Numbered from the stretch's first letter, positions 50,884 to 59,900 are shown. The stretch is DNA of 64,000 bases from Pseudonocardiales bacterium (GCA_019243635.1 JAFAUB010000092.1:1-64000), one strand, 5' to 3'. The notes: generated by a model not told the origin, from the sequence alone. Made by a program: numbers and translations.

Positions 50884-51912
50884 ATGCACGTTCCGACGAT
50901 CCTGATCGGTCACCGGGGAGCCGCCGGCTACCGGCCGGAGCACACCTTGGCCTGCTACGAGCTCGCCGCGCGGCTGGGCGCGGACTTCCTGGAGCCCGAC
51001 CTCGTGGTGACCAGCGACGGCGTACTGGTCTGTCGGCACGAGCCGGAGATCGGCGATACCACGGACGTCGCCGGCCACCCCGAGTTCGCCTCCCGCAAGA
51101 CCACCAGGATGCTGGACGGCGAGGCCGTCACGGGCTGGTTCACCGAGGACTTCACCCTCGCCGAGCTCAAAACGCTGCGAGCGGTGGAGCGACTGCCGCA
51201 CATCCGCCAGCACAACACCCTGTTCGACGGGCGGTACGAGATCCCGACGTTCCAGGAGCTGTTGGACCTCCGGACCCGGCTGTCCGGCGAGCTGCACCGG
51301 GAGCTGGGCGTCTACCCGGAGACCAAGCACCCAACGTTCTTCTCCCACGCCGGCCTGCCGCTGGAGCCCCGGCTGCTGGAGATCCTGCGGCGCAACCGGC
51401 TCAACAGACCGGACGCCCCGGTGTTCGTGCAGTCCTTCGAGGTGACCAACCTCATGTGGCTGCGCGAGGCCGGCCTGCGGACGAAGTCGGTCCAGCTGCT
51501 GGCGGCCTCCGGCGCGCCGTTCGACACCGTGGCCGCCGGCCGCGGCCCGACCTACGCCGAGCTGTCAACACCAGAGGGTCTGCGCGGAATCGCCCGCTAC
51601 GCGCAGGGCATCGGGCCGGACAAACTCCAGGTCATCCCCCGCAAGGCCGACGGCACGCTCGGCTGCACCACCACGCTGGTGGCCGACGCCCACCACGCCA
51701 GCCTGGTCGTGCACCCCTACACCTTCCGCGCCGAGAACGACTTCCTGCCGGTCGACTACCAGAGCTCCGCCGTGCCGACCGACTACGGGCGGGCGATCGA
51801 CGAGCAGACCACCTACCTCCGAGCCGGGCTCGACGGTCTGTTCACCGACCAGGCCGACATCAGCGTCATCGCCCGCGCCGAGCTCCGCGCCGCGACGCCG
51901 GCCGGTGGGTGA
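50884..51912 (+). CDS. glpQ: Glycerophosphodiester phosphodiesterase
   Basis: A 342-residue TIM-barrel enzyme cleaving glycerophosphodiesters to glycerol-3-phosphate and an alcohol. The N-terminal motif 'IGHRGAAGYRPEHTLACYE' and 'LEPDLVVTSDGVLVCRHEP' contain the catalytic histidines and metal-binding acids. Further blocks are 'YPETKHP' and 'VFVQSFEV'. The ATG directly follows the permease stop, so it is expressed with the exporter. No signal peptide is seen, which is unusual as many long-form GlpQ enzymes are exported. Confidence 0.93.
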   Translation: MHVPTILIGHRGAAGYRPEHTLACYELAARLGADFLEPDLVVTSDGVLVCRHEPEIGDTTDVAGHPEFASRKTTRMLDGEAVTGWFTEDFTLAELKTLRAVERLPHIRQHNTLFDGRYEIPTFQELLDLRTRLSGELHRELGVYPETKHPTFFSHAGLPLEPRLLEILRRNRLNRPDAPVFVQSFEVTNLMWLREAGLRTKSVQLLAASGAPFDTVAAGRGPTYAELSTPEGLRGIARYAQGIGPDKLQVIPRKADGTLGCTTTLVADAHHASLVVHPYTFRAENDFLPVDYQSSAVPTDYGRAIDEQTTYLRAGLDGLFTDQADISVIARAELRAATPAGG

Positions 51913-51943
51913 GCCGGAACACCAGGCCGGCTGGGTCGCGAGG

Positions 51944-52483
51944 TCACAGCCAGCCGACGCGGGCGCTGGCCGGCTTCTCATCGCCCGGCGGAAGCACCAG
52001 CTGCTCCGCCTTCATCCGGTCGAGCAGCCGTCCCAACACGTCGGCGATCTCGGGGACGGCCCGCCGAAGCGCCTCAGCGTCGCCGGCACCGACGTCGGCC
52101 GCGGTCATACCGGCCTGGTCGAGAAGGGTGTCGAGATCGGACAACCGGGCGGCCACCCATTCGAGCGGCTGAGCCGGCAGACCGTCGACGAAGTGGCGCA
52201 GGCCCGGCTCCCATCCGCGGCAGGCCGGGTGGTGATGAGCCCGGTCCAAGCTGCCCGGCAGGCCCGTCACCGACTCCAGCAGGTCGACCCTCCAAACAAG
52301 CCGGTCGACCACGATCGGCCGAGCCGAGTAGATCGAGCCCCTCAGCTCACCCGGCTCGAGCAGCCGCACCTCAAGGCGCACACCGTGCTCGGCGCCCTCC
52401 TGGCCCGGCAGCGGGTCGGGGTCGACGAAGTACAGGTCGCCCATCACCACGCCGACCCGCTCGAACCCGAAGGCATAGAACAT
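51944..52483 (-). CDS. Conserved hypothetical protein next to FIST gene
   Basis: A 179-residue cytoplasmic protein I cannot place in a named family. It starts 'MFYAFGFERVGVVMGDLYFV' from ATG 52481-52483, which has GGAGG 4 bases upstream. The middle has several tryptophans and histidines ('RLVWRVDLLESVTGLPG', 'DRAHHHPACRGWEPG'), and the end is helical and acidic ('AVPEIADVLGRLLDRMKAEQ'). It lies 17 bases after the FIST-domain gene, so a joint role is likely. Confidence 0.75.
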   Translation of the reverse strand: MFYAFGFERVGVVMGDLYFVDPDPLPGQEGAEHGVRLEVRLLEPGELRGSIYSARPIVVDRLVWRVDLLESVTGLPGSLDRAHHHPACRGWEPGLRHFVDGLPAQPLEWVAARLSDLDTLLDQAGMTAADVGAGDAEALRRAVPEIADVLGRLLDRMKAEQLVLPPGDEKPASARVGWL

Positions 52484-52500
52484 GACGCCTCCACCACCTC

Positions 52501-53694
52501 TCACGAGCCGTCGGCACCGAACACCAGGATTGACGCGGTGAAGCCGTGCAGGTGGTTTCGACCCCCCACGGGGCCGATCTCGCCGGCCGCGAAGAACCCG
52601 GCCACACCGGTGGTGTCGAGGCCGGCGCGCACGGCCAGCACATCGTGATCGGCGCTCGGGAACATGGCCCGACCACGGCCGTTGCAGGAGAACAGCAGCG
52701 CGCCGCCCACCGGAGGGGCCTCCGCGCGGAACCGGGTGAACAGCTCCTCGAGGTCCTGGTCAGCGGTGGAGGCGTCCCGCACCTGGAAGCGGACGGTCCG
52801 ACCCACCTCCACGACGTCTGCGATGGCGATCGCGCCTCGCTGCTGATCGGCGCCCACGATGCCGCGGATGAGGAAGCCGCCGCGCTCGTGCTCCTCGGCG
52901 TACTCGTCCATCGCGACGCCGATCTGCAACCCACGCACGGCGGCCGACCGCTCCTCGGCCGGGAGCCCGGCGACGATCTGCTCGAGCTTGGCCAGCGCGG
53001 GCGTTCCGGCCAGCTCCAACAGCACGTTGCCCTCGGCCCTGGTGACGGTCATCGGGGGGCCGAAGGGGCGACAGCCCTGGCTGACCACTGGGCGGGCTGT
53101 GACGGGACCGCCGAGCACCACTCCTACCGCGCCGCCCCGCACGCTGTGGCCGTCCAGGAACAGCCGCGCCGACTCCCCGCCGTGGGGACCGCTGGCCACG
53201 CCGCCGATCAGTGGCAGACCGCCCAGGTCATCGTGGGAGCGCTGCACGAAGTCCGTGACGGGGAAGGTGAAGGGGTCGGCGAGGAGCACCGCGACGGCGT
53301 CGTCGTCACGCCGGTCCGGCATGCCGGTGACGGCAACCCCCTCAGGAATGCGCACCAGCTCCAGGTGCAGCGGCGTGCACCTGACCCCGGGCAGGCACGC
53401 GGCGAAGACACTGACCGCGGGCTCGTTCTCCACCCCCCGACCGGCGCCGATCACACCACCGGCACCGCAGCCCAGGGTCGTGCGCGCCCCGGCCACCTCC
53501 ATGGCGCGGGTGGCCGCCGACTCCACCATCGCCGGATCGTCGCCGCAGACGAACAGACACAGCAGGTCGGGGCGCTGCCCGCGCATCGGGGCCAGGGCCT
53601 GAGTGACAGCGGACTCCGCCGCCGCGACCAGGTCGGGGCCGACCGCCAAGCCGTCACCGAAGCGGGACGTGAGCAGGTTCGGTGGGCAGGACAT
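52501..53694 (-). CDS. FIST N/C domain signal-sensing protein
   Basis: A 397-residue protein with the FIST-N domain (about 20-220; 'LLCLFVCGDDPAMVESAATR', 'GCGAGGVIGAG') and the FIST-C domain (about 230-380; 'RGIVGADQQRGAIAIADVVE', 'GGALLFSCNGRGRAMF'). FIST domains are thought to sense small ligands such as amino acids and are often fused to kinases or cyclases; here the domain stands alone. The ATG at 53692-53694 has GGAGG 8 bases upstream and is preferred over upstream starts. Confidence 0.88.
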   Translation of the reverse strand: MSCPPNLLTSRFGDGLAVGPDLVAAAESAVTQALAPMRGQRPDLLCLFVCGDDPAMVESAATRAMEVAGARTTLGCGAGGVIGAGRGVENEPAVSVFAACLPGVRCTPLHLELVRIPEGVAVTGMPDRRDDDAVAVLLADPFTFPVTDFVQRSHDDLGGLPLIGGVASGPHGGESARLFLDGHSVRGGAVGVVLGGPVTARPVVSQGCRPFGPPMTVTRAEGNVLLELAGTPALAKLEQIVAGLPAEERSAAVRGLQIGVAMDEYAEEHERGGFLIRGIVGADQQRGAIAIADVVEVGRTVRFQVRDASTADQDLEELFTRFRAEAPPVGGALLFSCNGRGRAMFPSADHDVLAVRAGLDTTGVAGFFAAGEIGPVGGRNHLHGFTASILVFGADGS

Positions 53695-53936
53695 CCGGAT
53701 CGCCTCCGACCGTGACGGTACTGGAGATCCCATTGTGCTCGGGTTAAGCCGAGCGGTCACCGGCCGGATCACATGCCGGGCGGGTGAACCGGCACACCCG
53801 CATCGCCGATGGAGGTCTCGACCGGCTCAGGCGGTACCCATCCCCCCAGCTGAGCCCCGGCGGGCAGCCGATATGCTGCGCTGGCGACTGCCTGCGGGCG
53901 CGACCTGACCGTCGGCAACGGGCGGGAGACGGGTTG

Positions 53937-54695
53937 ATGGGGGAAGCACGAAAGATCTCCCGACGCCGGATACTCGGATGGGCCACCAAGACCGCGACGC
54001 TCGCCGGGGGAATGGCCATCGGCCTACCGGGACACGTCGTCGTTGTCTCCCCGGGAGCAACCACCGGCGATCAAACGGTGCCGCGCACCGCGGCGGTCAG
54101 GCCAGCGAGTCAGGTCCACGACATCCGGCCCGGGGTCGCGCAGGACGCCATCGCGTTGACCATCGACGACGGACCGCACCCGCTGTGGACGCCGCTGATG
54201 CTCGAGCTGCTGCACCGGACCGGGATCCGGGCGACCTTCTCACTGATCGGTGCGCAGGCACATGCCTACCCCGACCTGGTGCGGAGAATCCTCGCCGAGG
54301 GCCACAGCATCTGTAACCACAGCATGACCCACCCGCAACCTTTCAGCCGCGGTAGCCCCACCGCGATCCATCAGCAGATCACCGACGCCCAGTCGGCCAT
54401 CGTCGACGCCGGCGGGGTGCCGCCGACATTGTTCCGAGCACCCGCCGGGGACTGGTCGGCCGTGGTGCTCTCCGCTGTGGAGAGTCTTCGGATGGTGCCG
54501 ATCGGCTGGGACATCGACCCTCGGGACTGGTCGCGGCCGGGTACCACGGTGGTCACCAGTCGGCTTCTCGCCGCGCGACCGGGCGACATCCTGCTGTGCC
54601 ACGACGGCGGCGGCGATCGTGCTCAAACCATCGAGTCACTGCGCACCGTGCTGCCGGCGCTCAAGGGCCGTGGTCTGACGTTCGTCACCCTGTGA
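53937..54695 (+). CDS. Polysaccharide deacetylase, probably Tat-exported
   Basis: A 252-residue NodB-fold deacetylase, likely acting on peptidoglycan or another cell-wall N-acetyl sugar. The N-terminus 'KISRRRILGWATKTATLAGG' resembles a twin-arginine signal. The five NodB motifs are present: 'LTIDDGPHP' (catalytic and metal Asp), 'NHSMTHPQP' (metal His), 'FRAPAGDW', 'GWDIDPRDW' and 'ILLCHDGGG' (catalytic His). The ATG at 53937 gives a protein that begins at the signal peptide. The 242 bases before it hold no gene. Confidence 0.9.
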   Translation: MGEARKISRRRILGWATKTATLAGGMAIGLPGHVVVVSPGATTGDQTVPRTAAVRPASQVHDIRPGVAQDAIALTIDDGPHPLWTPLMLELLHRTGIRATFSLIGAQAHAYPDLVRRILAEGHSICNHSMTHPQPFSRGSPTAIHQQITDAQSAIVDAGGVPPTLFRAPAGDWSAVVLSAVESLRMVPIGWDIDPRDWSRPGTTVVTSRLLAARPGDILLCHDGGGDRAQTIESLRTVLPALKGRGLTFVTL

Positions 54696-54758
54696 GATGC
54701 TCCAGTCGCCGCCCCATCACCCTGGGCGCGGGTCCGCCAACGGGTACGCAGAGTCATC

Positions 54759-55295
54759 ATGACGGCACAAGGCTTCACGGTCTTCGTCACCGGGATCGGC
54801 CACTGCGGCCTCGCCTGGGGCGAACACGGAATCGTCGGCACCCAGCTGCCCGAAGGCAGCGAACACCGGACGCGCACCCGGATGCGTCGGCTCTTTCCGG
54901 AAGCCCCCGAGACCGAGCCGCCGCCCTCGGTAGGCCACACGCTCGACGACATCGTCGCGCTGCTCGACGGCGGGCGGCCGGAGCTGTGCACCGTCGAGCT
55001 CGACATGACCGGGGTACCGGACTTTCACCGCAGGGTCTACGACATCGCCCGCACCATCCCGCCGGGCACGACGCTCACCTACGGCGACATCGCGCACCGG
55101 CTCGGCATGCCCCGCTCGGCGCAGGCCGTGGGGCAGGCGCTGGGTCGCAACCCGTTCGCGCCGATCGTGCCATGCCACCGGGTGCTCGCGGCAAACGGCA
55201 AGGACGGAGGCTTCTCCGCGAATGGCGGCGTAGCCACCAAGCGCCGGATGCTGGCCATCGAGGGCGCACTCGCCGACGGGCCCACACTCTTCTAA
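54759..55295 (+). CDS. ogt: Methylated-DNA-[protein]-cysteine S-methyltransferase
   Basis: A 178-residue suicide repair protein that takes O6-alkyl groups from guanine. The active-site motif 'FAPIVPCHRVLAANG' has the acceptor Cys near residue 141, with the helix-turn-helix/Arg-finger region 'TLTYGDIAHRLGMPRSAQAV' before it. The N-terminal domain is short, as in Ogt rather than Ada. It stands alone, 63 bases after the deacetylase gene. I see no PafBC-type promoter before it. Confidence 0.93.
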   Translation: MTAQGFTVFVTGIGHCGLAWGEHGIVGTQLPEGSEHRTRTRMRRLFPEAPETEPPPSVGHTLDDIVALLDGGRPELCTVELDMTGVPDFHRRVYDIARTIPPGTTLTYGDIAHRLGMPRSAQAVGQALGRNPFAPIVPCHRVLAANGKDGGFSANGGVATKRRMLAIEGALADGPTLF

Positions 55296-55409
55296 GCGGT
55301 CCGTCATCGCTACTCTACGCGCGTGAGATGAGACTGTCAGGCACGTGCTCGACCATGACGATCCACTTCGTTATCACGGCGGCCCCCGGGTCGGGAGTCT
55401 CGAGGTTTC

Positions 55410-55925
55410 ATGGCTGAGCCCGCTCCGGGTCGCATCTTCATCAGCTACCGGCGAGAGGAGACTGCCCACCCGGCCAGCCGGCTGTTCGATCGGCTCGCCG
55501 ACCGTTTCAACCACCAGGTTTTCAAGGATTTCGACTCGATCGAAGTGGGCGACGACTTCGTCGACGTGATCACCGACGCGATCGGGTTCTGTGACGTGCT
55601 GCTCGCGCTGATCGGTGATCGGTGGCTTGGGATCGCTGATCAGCAAGGGCGGCGCCGCCTTGATAACACCGATGACTTGAGGGTGCCGGGAGCGGGACTC
55701 GAACCCGCATGTCCATCAGGACAAACGCTTTTGAGGCGTCCGCGTATGCCTATTCCGCCATCCCGGCCAGCACACCGCTCAGGGTTGAACCACCCGGATG
55801 CTAGCAGCGCACGGGCCGGGGGTGTTCGTGGCCTCACGGTTGCGTGTGCCGACGTGGCCGTCCTCGGCAGCCGCTGCCGGTGGGGCTACCGGGGCACGTT
55901 GTCGACGAGATCACTGTACGGTTGA
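55410..55925 (+). pseudogene. TIR-domain protein, 3' truncated at tRNA-Leu
   Basis: The first 80-90 residues are a clear TIR domain: 'RIFISYRREETAHPASRLFD', 'QVFKDFDSIEVGDDF' and 'CDVLLALIGDRWLGIAD'. Bacterial TIR domains usually cleave NAD+ in anti-phage or virulence proteins and are fused to sensor domains. Here similarity ends at about 55680, and the frame then runs backwards through the tRNA-Leu gene and meaningless sequence to 55925. The end of the TIR domain and any sensor or effector are missing. The ATG start and its upstream region look intact. Confidence 0.75.
55684..55767 (-). tRNA. tRNA-Leu (anticodon CAA)
   Basis: An 84-nt class II tRNA on the minus strand. The acceptor arms GCCGGGA (55761-55767) and TCCCGGC (ending 55685) pair fully, A73 is at 55684, and the T-arm is GCGGGTTCGAGTCCCGC. 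The anticodon stem ACGC/GCGT encloses the loop CTCAAAA, giving anticodon CAA (codon UUG). A long variable arm is present, as required for leucine tRNAs. CCA is not encoded. Its 3' end abuts the truncated TIR gene. Confidence 0.95.
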
Positions 55926-56002
55926 GTGGCCATGGCCTGGCCGGATCCCGACATCGCTATCGTTGTGGTTCAGGGGTAGCCGCGAGGAGACGGGGGCTGA
56001 CG

Positions 56003-56656
56003 GTGAATCCACAGGTCGACGCGAGCGTGGTCCGCACCGAGCCGGACCGGTCGGCGGGCGGACACCGGGTACTCGTCGCCGAGGACGAGGCGCTGATCCG
56101 GCTGGACCTCGTCGAGATGCTCTCCGAGGAGGGCTACCTCGTGGTTGCCGAGGCTGCTGACGGCGAGCGGGCCGTCGAGCAGGCCGAGACGCTGCGCCCC
56201 GACCTGGTGATCATGGACGTGAAGATGCCGAAGATGGACGGCATCGATGCGGCGTCGATCATCGCGGAGCGGCGTATCGCACCAGTGGTGATCCTCACCG
56301 CGTTCAGCCAACGTGACCTGGTGGAACGCGCCCGCGATGCCGGCGCGATGGCCTATCTGGTGAAGCCGTTCGGCCGCAAGGACCTGATGCCCGCGGTGGA
56401 GCTCGCCGTGTCGCGCTTCCGCGAGCTGGCCGCCTTGGAGAACGAGGTGGCGGGGCTGACCGACCGGCTGGAGACACGCAAGACGGTGGAGCGCGCCAAG
56501 GGCCTGCTGATGGCTCACCATGGACTCACCGAACCCGAGGCGTTCCGCTGGATCCAGCGCAGCGCGATGGACCGTCGGACCACCATGAAAGCGGTGGCCC
56601 AGGCTGTCCTGGAAAGTCTGTCCTGCGGAGGTCGGCCACCGTCCAGTACCGCATAG
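56003..56656 (+). CDS. pdtaR: ANTAR-domain response regulator
   Basis: A 217-residue two-component regulator that acts on RNA rather than DNA. The receiver domain (about 23-140) has 'VLVAEDEALIRLDLVEML' and phospho-acceptor Asp in 'LVIMDVKMPKMDG'. The ANTAR domain (about 150-207) contains 'KTVERAKGLLMAHHGLTEPE' and 'RWIQRSAMDRRTTMKAVA'. This is the orthologue of mycobacterial PdtaR, whose kinase PdtaS is encoded elsewhere. The start is GTG 56003, after a weak ribosome site. Its place near polA and rpsA matches Mycobacterium. Confidence 0.93.
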   Translation: MNPQVDASVVRTEPDRSAGGHRVLVAEDEALIRLDLVEMLSEEGYLVVAEAADGERAVEQAETLRPDLVIMDVKMPKMDGIDAASIIAERRIAPVVILTAFSQRDLVERARDAGAMAYLVKPFGRKDLMPAVELAVSRFRELAALENEVAGLTDRLETRKTVERAKGLLMAHHGLTEPEAFRWIQRSAMDRRTTMKAVAQAVLESLSCGGRPPSSTA

Positions 56657-56674
56657 CGGGCCGCTGACGGCAGG

Positions 56675-57115
56675 TCACGCCAGCCGATGGTGGCGCAGCA
56701 GGCAGGTCAGCCGCGCCGTGCAGATCGGGCGCGCTCGCTCGTCACTGATCCGGATCTCGAAGGTCGCCACCGTGGCGCCGCGGTGCAGCGGCGTGCACAC
56801 GCCGGTGACCTCCCCGTCAGTCGCCGACCGGTGGTGCGAGCAGGACAGCTCCACCCCCAGTGGAACCCTGTCCGGCATGCCCCACAGCCAGGCGGCGATC
56901 GAGCCGAGGGTCTCGGCCAGCACCGCGCTCGCCCCGCCGTGTAGCAGCCCGAAATACTGGCGGTTGTAGGCCACCGGCATGGTTCCCACCACTCGCTCAG
57001 GGTCCCATTCGATGATCTTGATTCTCATCCGCTCGATGAGCTGTTCGCCCGCCCAGCGAGCCATCAGCCCAGCGGCGGCCGGGTTGACCTCGAAGGGGAC
57101 GCCAGACGTGGTCAC
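56675..57115 (-). CDS. PaaI-family hotdog thioesterase
   Basis: A 146-residue acyl-CoA thioesterase. The hotdog helix region 'YNRQYFGLLHGGASAVLAET' contains the catalytic Asn/Gly-Gly region, and 'GVELSCSHHRSATDGEVTGV' forms the following strands. The GTG at 57113-57115 gives the standard length; a longer frame to 57175 adds no family sequence. It is convergent with pdtaR (18 bases) and divergent from polA. This is the usual actinobacterial order; the substrate is unknown. Confidence 0.9.
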   Translation of the reverse strand: MTTSGVPFEVNPAAAGLMARWAGEQLIERMRIKIIEWDPERVVGTMPVAYNRQYFGLLHGGASAVLAETLGSIAAWLWGMPDRVPLGVELSCSHHRSATDGEVTGVCTPLHRGATVATFEIRISDERARPICTARLTCLLRHHRLA

Positions 57116-57188
57116 GCTGAACAACCTAGGCGACGCCGTGTGAGTGGCGGTGTGAGCCATCACCCGTATCGCCACTCACCAGCCGGAC

Positions 57189-57210
57189 TGTCGGCCCTCC
57201 GGCCTAGACT
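57189..57210 (+). promoter_or_regulatory. PafBC-type DNA-damage promoter of polA
   Basis: The sequence TGTCGG (57189-57194), ten bases, TAGACT (57205-57210) fits the actinobacterial RecA-independent damage promoter (TGTCRG-N10-TAnnnT). The polA GTG begins 8 bases after the -10, so the mRNA is probably leaderless. The same motif precedes uvrA in this window. Confidence 0.7.
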
Positions 57211-57218
57211 CGCTGGCC

Positions 57219-59900
57219 GTGACGGTTTCCCCACCGCGGTTGCTCCTGCTCGATGGCCACTCACTGGCCTACCGGGCGTTCTTCGCGCTGCCTGTCGAGA
57301 ACTTCCGCACCGCGACGGGGCAGACCACCAATGCGGTGTACGGCTTCACCTCGATGCTGATCAACCTGCTCCGCGACGAGCAGCCCAGCCACATCGCCGC
57401 GGCGTTCGACGTCTCCCGCAAGACCTTCCGCGCGGAGACCTACGCGCCGTACAAGGCCAATCGCGGCACCACACCCGACGAGTTCCGCGGCCAGGTGTCA
57501 CTGATCCAGGACGTGCTCGGCACCCTGGGGATCCCGGTGCTCACCAAGGAGAACTACGAAGCCGACGACCTCATCGCGACCCTGGTGACCCGGGCCGAGC
57601 CGGAGGGCTTCCAGGTGCTGGTCTGCACCGGGGATCGAGACGCGTTGCAGCTGGTCACCGAGCACGTGACAGTGCTCTACCCGCGCAAGGGGGTCTCGGA
57701 CCTGACCCGGTTCACTCCCCAGGAGGTCGTCGAGCGCTACGGCCTGACCCCGTGGCAGTATCCGGACTATGCGGCGCTGCGCGGCGACCCCTCGGACAAC
57801 CTGCCGGGTATCTCGGGGGTGGGAGACAAGACCGCGGCGAAATGGGTACGGGAGTTCGGCTCACTGGACGCTCTGGTCGATCGGGTGGACGAGGTCAAGG
57901 GCAAGGCCGGCGACGCGCTACGCGAGAACCTCGCCGCGGTGCTGCTCAACCGCCGGCTCACCGAGCTGGTCCGGGATGTCGACATACCCGAGCAGCCCGC
58001 CGACCTGGTGCTCAAACCATGGGACCGCGACGCGGTGCACCGGCTGTTCGACGAGCTGGAGTTCCGGGTGCTGCGGGACCGGCTGTTCGCCACGCTGAGT
58101 ACCCCCGAGCCGGAGGCCGAGGAGGGCTTCGACGTGCGCGGCGGGACGATCGAGGCGGGTGGCGTCGCCGGCTGGCTGGACGCGCACGCCCGGGACGGGC
58201 GGCGGACCGGGCTCGCCTTCCACAGCAGCTGGGCGCGCGGCGCCGGAGACCTGCAAAGTCTCGCCCTGGCGACCGCCGACGGTGAGGGCGGCTATCTGGA
58301 TCCGCACGCGTTGACCCCCGACGACGAGCGGGCTCTGGCTCAGTGGCTGGCCGACTCGGCAGCGCCCAAGGCCGCGCATGACGCCAAGCCGTTGCTGCAC
58401 GCGCTGCGGGCGCGCGGCGTGGATCTGGTCGGGCTGACCAGCGACACCGCGCTGGCCGCCTACCTGGTCCGGCCCGGCCAGCGGTCGTTCGACCTCGCCG
58501 ACCTGGTGCTGCGCTACCTGTGCAGGGAGCTGCGGGTGGAATCGGGGGAGACCGCTCAACCGAGCCTGTTCGAGGATGAGGACACCGCCGCCCGGGTAGC
58601 CGACGAGATCCTGCGGGCCCGCGCCGTGGCCGAGCTGGCCGACGCGTTGGACGCCGAGCTGGACCGGATCGAGGGACGTTCGCTGCTCACCGACGTGGAA
58701 CTGCCGCTCCTGGCCGTGCTGGCCGAGCTGGAGGCGGCCGGCATCGCCGTCGACGGTGACGTGCTGGCCGAGCTGGAGGCCGGCTTCTTGGCGGCGGTGA
58801 AGCAGGCTGAGCAGGACTGCTACGCGGTGATCGGCAAGGAGGTCAACCTGGGCTCACCCAAACAGCTGCAGGTGGTGCTGTTCGACGAGCTGGGCATGCC
58901 CAAGACCAAGCGGACCAAGACCGGCTACACCACCGACGCCGACGCGCTGCAGACGCTTTACGGATCCACCGAGCACCCGTTCCTGGCACACCTGCTGACA
59001 CACCGCGACGCGACCCGGCTCAAGACCACGGTGGAGGGGCTGATGAAAGCCGTGGCCGATGACGGGCGGATCCACACCACCTACAACCAGACCATCGCCG
59101 CGACCGGCCGGCTGTCCTCCACCGAGCCGAACCTGCAGAACATCCCGATCCGCACCGAGTCCGGACGCCGGATCCGGCAGGCCTTCGTCGTCGGCGACGG
59201 CTATGCGGAGCTGATGACGGCGGACTACAGCCAGATCGAGATGCGGATCATGGCACACCTGTCCCAGGACACCGCGCTGATCGAGGCGTTCACCTCGGGG
59301 CATGACTTCCACGCCGCCACCGCGGCGCGGGTATTCGCGGTAGACGCTGCCGCGGTCAGCGGCGAGCAGCGCGCCAAGATCAAGGCGATGAACTACGGCC
59401 TGGCCTACGGCCTGTCCGCGTTCGGGCTCTCCGCGCAGCTTCGGATCTCCACCGAGGAGGCGCGCGAGCTGATGGACGAGTACTTCGCCCGGTTCGGCGG
59501 CGTCCGCGACTACCTGCGCACGGTCGTGGAGAAGGCCCGGATGGACGGCTACACCGCCAGCATCATGGGGCGGCGGCGCTACCTGCCGGACCTGGTCAGC
59601 GACAACCGGCAGCGCCGTGAGATGGCCGAGCGGATGGCGCTCAACGCGCCGATCCAGGGCAGCGCCGCAGACATCATCAAGGTCGCGATGCTGGGAGTCG
59701 CCCGGGCGTTGCGGGCCGAGGGGCTGCGCTCCCGGACGTTGCTGCAGGTGCACGACGAGCTGGTGCTGGAAGTCGCCGAGGGCGAGCGGGCCCCGCTGGA
59801 GGCACTGGTGCGCCGCGAGATGGCCGCCGCGTATGCCCTCAACGTGCCCCTGGAGATCTCGGTAGGCGTCGGCCACAGTTGGAACGACGCCGCGCACTAA
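57219..59900 (+). CDS. polA: DNA polymerase I
   Basis: PolA fills gaps in repair and removes RNA primers. The 893-residue protein has an N-terminal 5'-3' exonuclease (about 1-290; 'LLLDGHSLAYRAFFALP', 'YEADDLIATL', 'GDPSDNLPGISGVGDKTAAK'), a degenerate 3'-5' exonuclease region (about 300-480), and the polymerase domain. The polymerase has motif A 'DYSQIEMRIMAHL', motif B 'RAKIKAMNYGLAYGLS' and motif C 'LLQVHDELVLEV'. GTG 57219 starts the protein with no ribosome site, in keeping with a leaderless mRNA from the PafBC-type promoter. Confidence 0.97.
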   Translation: MTVSPPRLLLLDGHSLAYRAFFALPVENFRTATGQTTNAVYGFTSMLINLLRDEQPSHIAAAFDVSRKTFRAETYAPYKANRGTTPDEFRGQVSLIQDVLGTLGIPVLTKENYEADDLIATLVTRAEPEGFQVLVCTGDRDALQLVTEHVTVLYPRKGVSDLTRFTPQEVVERYGLTPWQYPDYAALRGDPSDNLPGISGVGDKTAAKWVREFGSLDALVDRVDEVKGKAGDALRENLAAVLLNRRLTELVRDVDIPEQPADLVLKPWDRDAVHRLFDELEFRVLRDRLFATLSTPEPEAEEGFDVRGGTIEAGGVAGWLDAHARDGRRTGLAFHSSWARGAGDLQSLALATADGEGGYLDPHALTPDDERALAQWLADSAAPKAAHDAKPLLHALRARGVDLVGLTSDTALAAYLVRPGQRSFDLADLVLRYLCRELRVESGETAQPSLFEDEDTAARVADEILRARAVAELADALDAELDRIEGRSLLTDVELPLLAVLAELEAAGIAVDGDVLAELEAGFLAAVKQAEQDCYAVIGKEVNLGSPKQLQVVLFDELGMPKTKRTKTGYTTDADALQTLYGSTEHPFLAHLLTHRDATRLKTTVEGLMKAVADDGRIHTTYNQTIAATGRLSSTEPNLQNIPIRTESGRRIRQAFVVGDGYAELMTADYSQIEMRIMAHLSQDTALIEAFTSGHDFHAATAARVFAVDAAAVSGEQRAKIKAMNYGLAYGLSAFGLSAQLRISTEEARELMDEYFARFGGVRDYLRTVVEKARMDGYTASIMGRRRYLPDLVSDNRQRREMAERMALNAPIQGSAADIIKVAMLGVARALRAEGLRSRTLLQVHDELVLEVAEGERAPLEALVRREMAAAYALNVPLEISVGVGHSWNDAAH

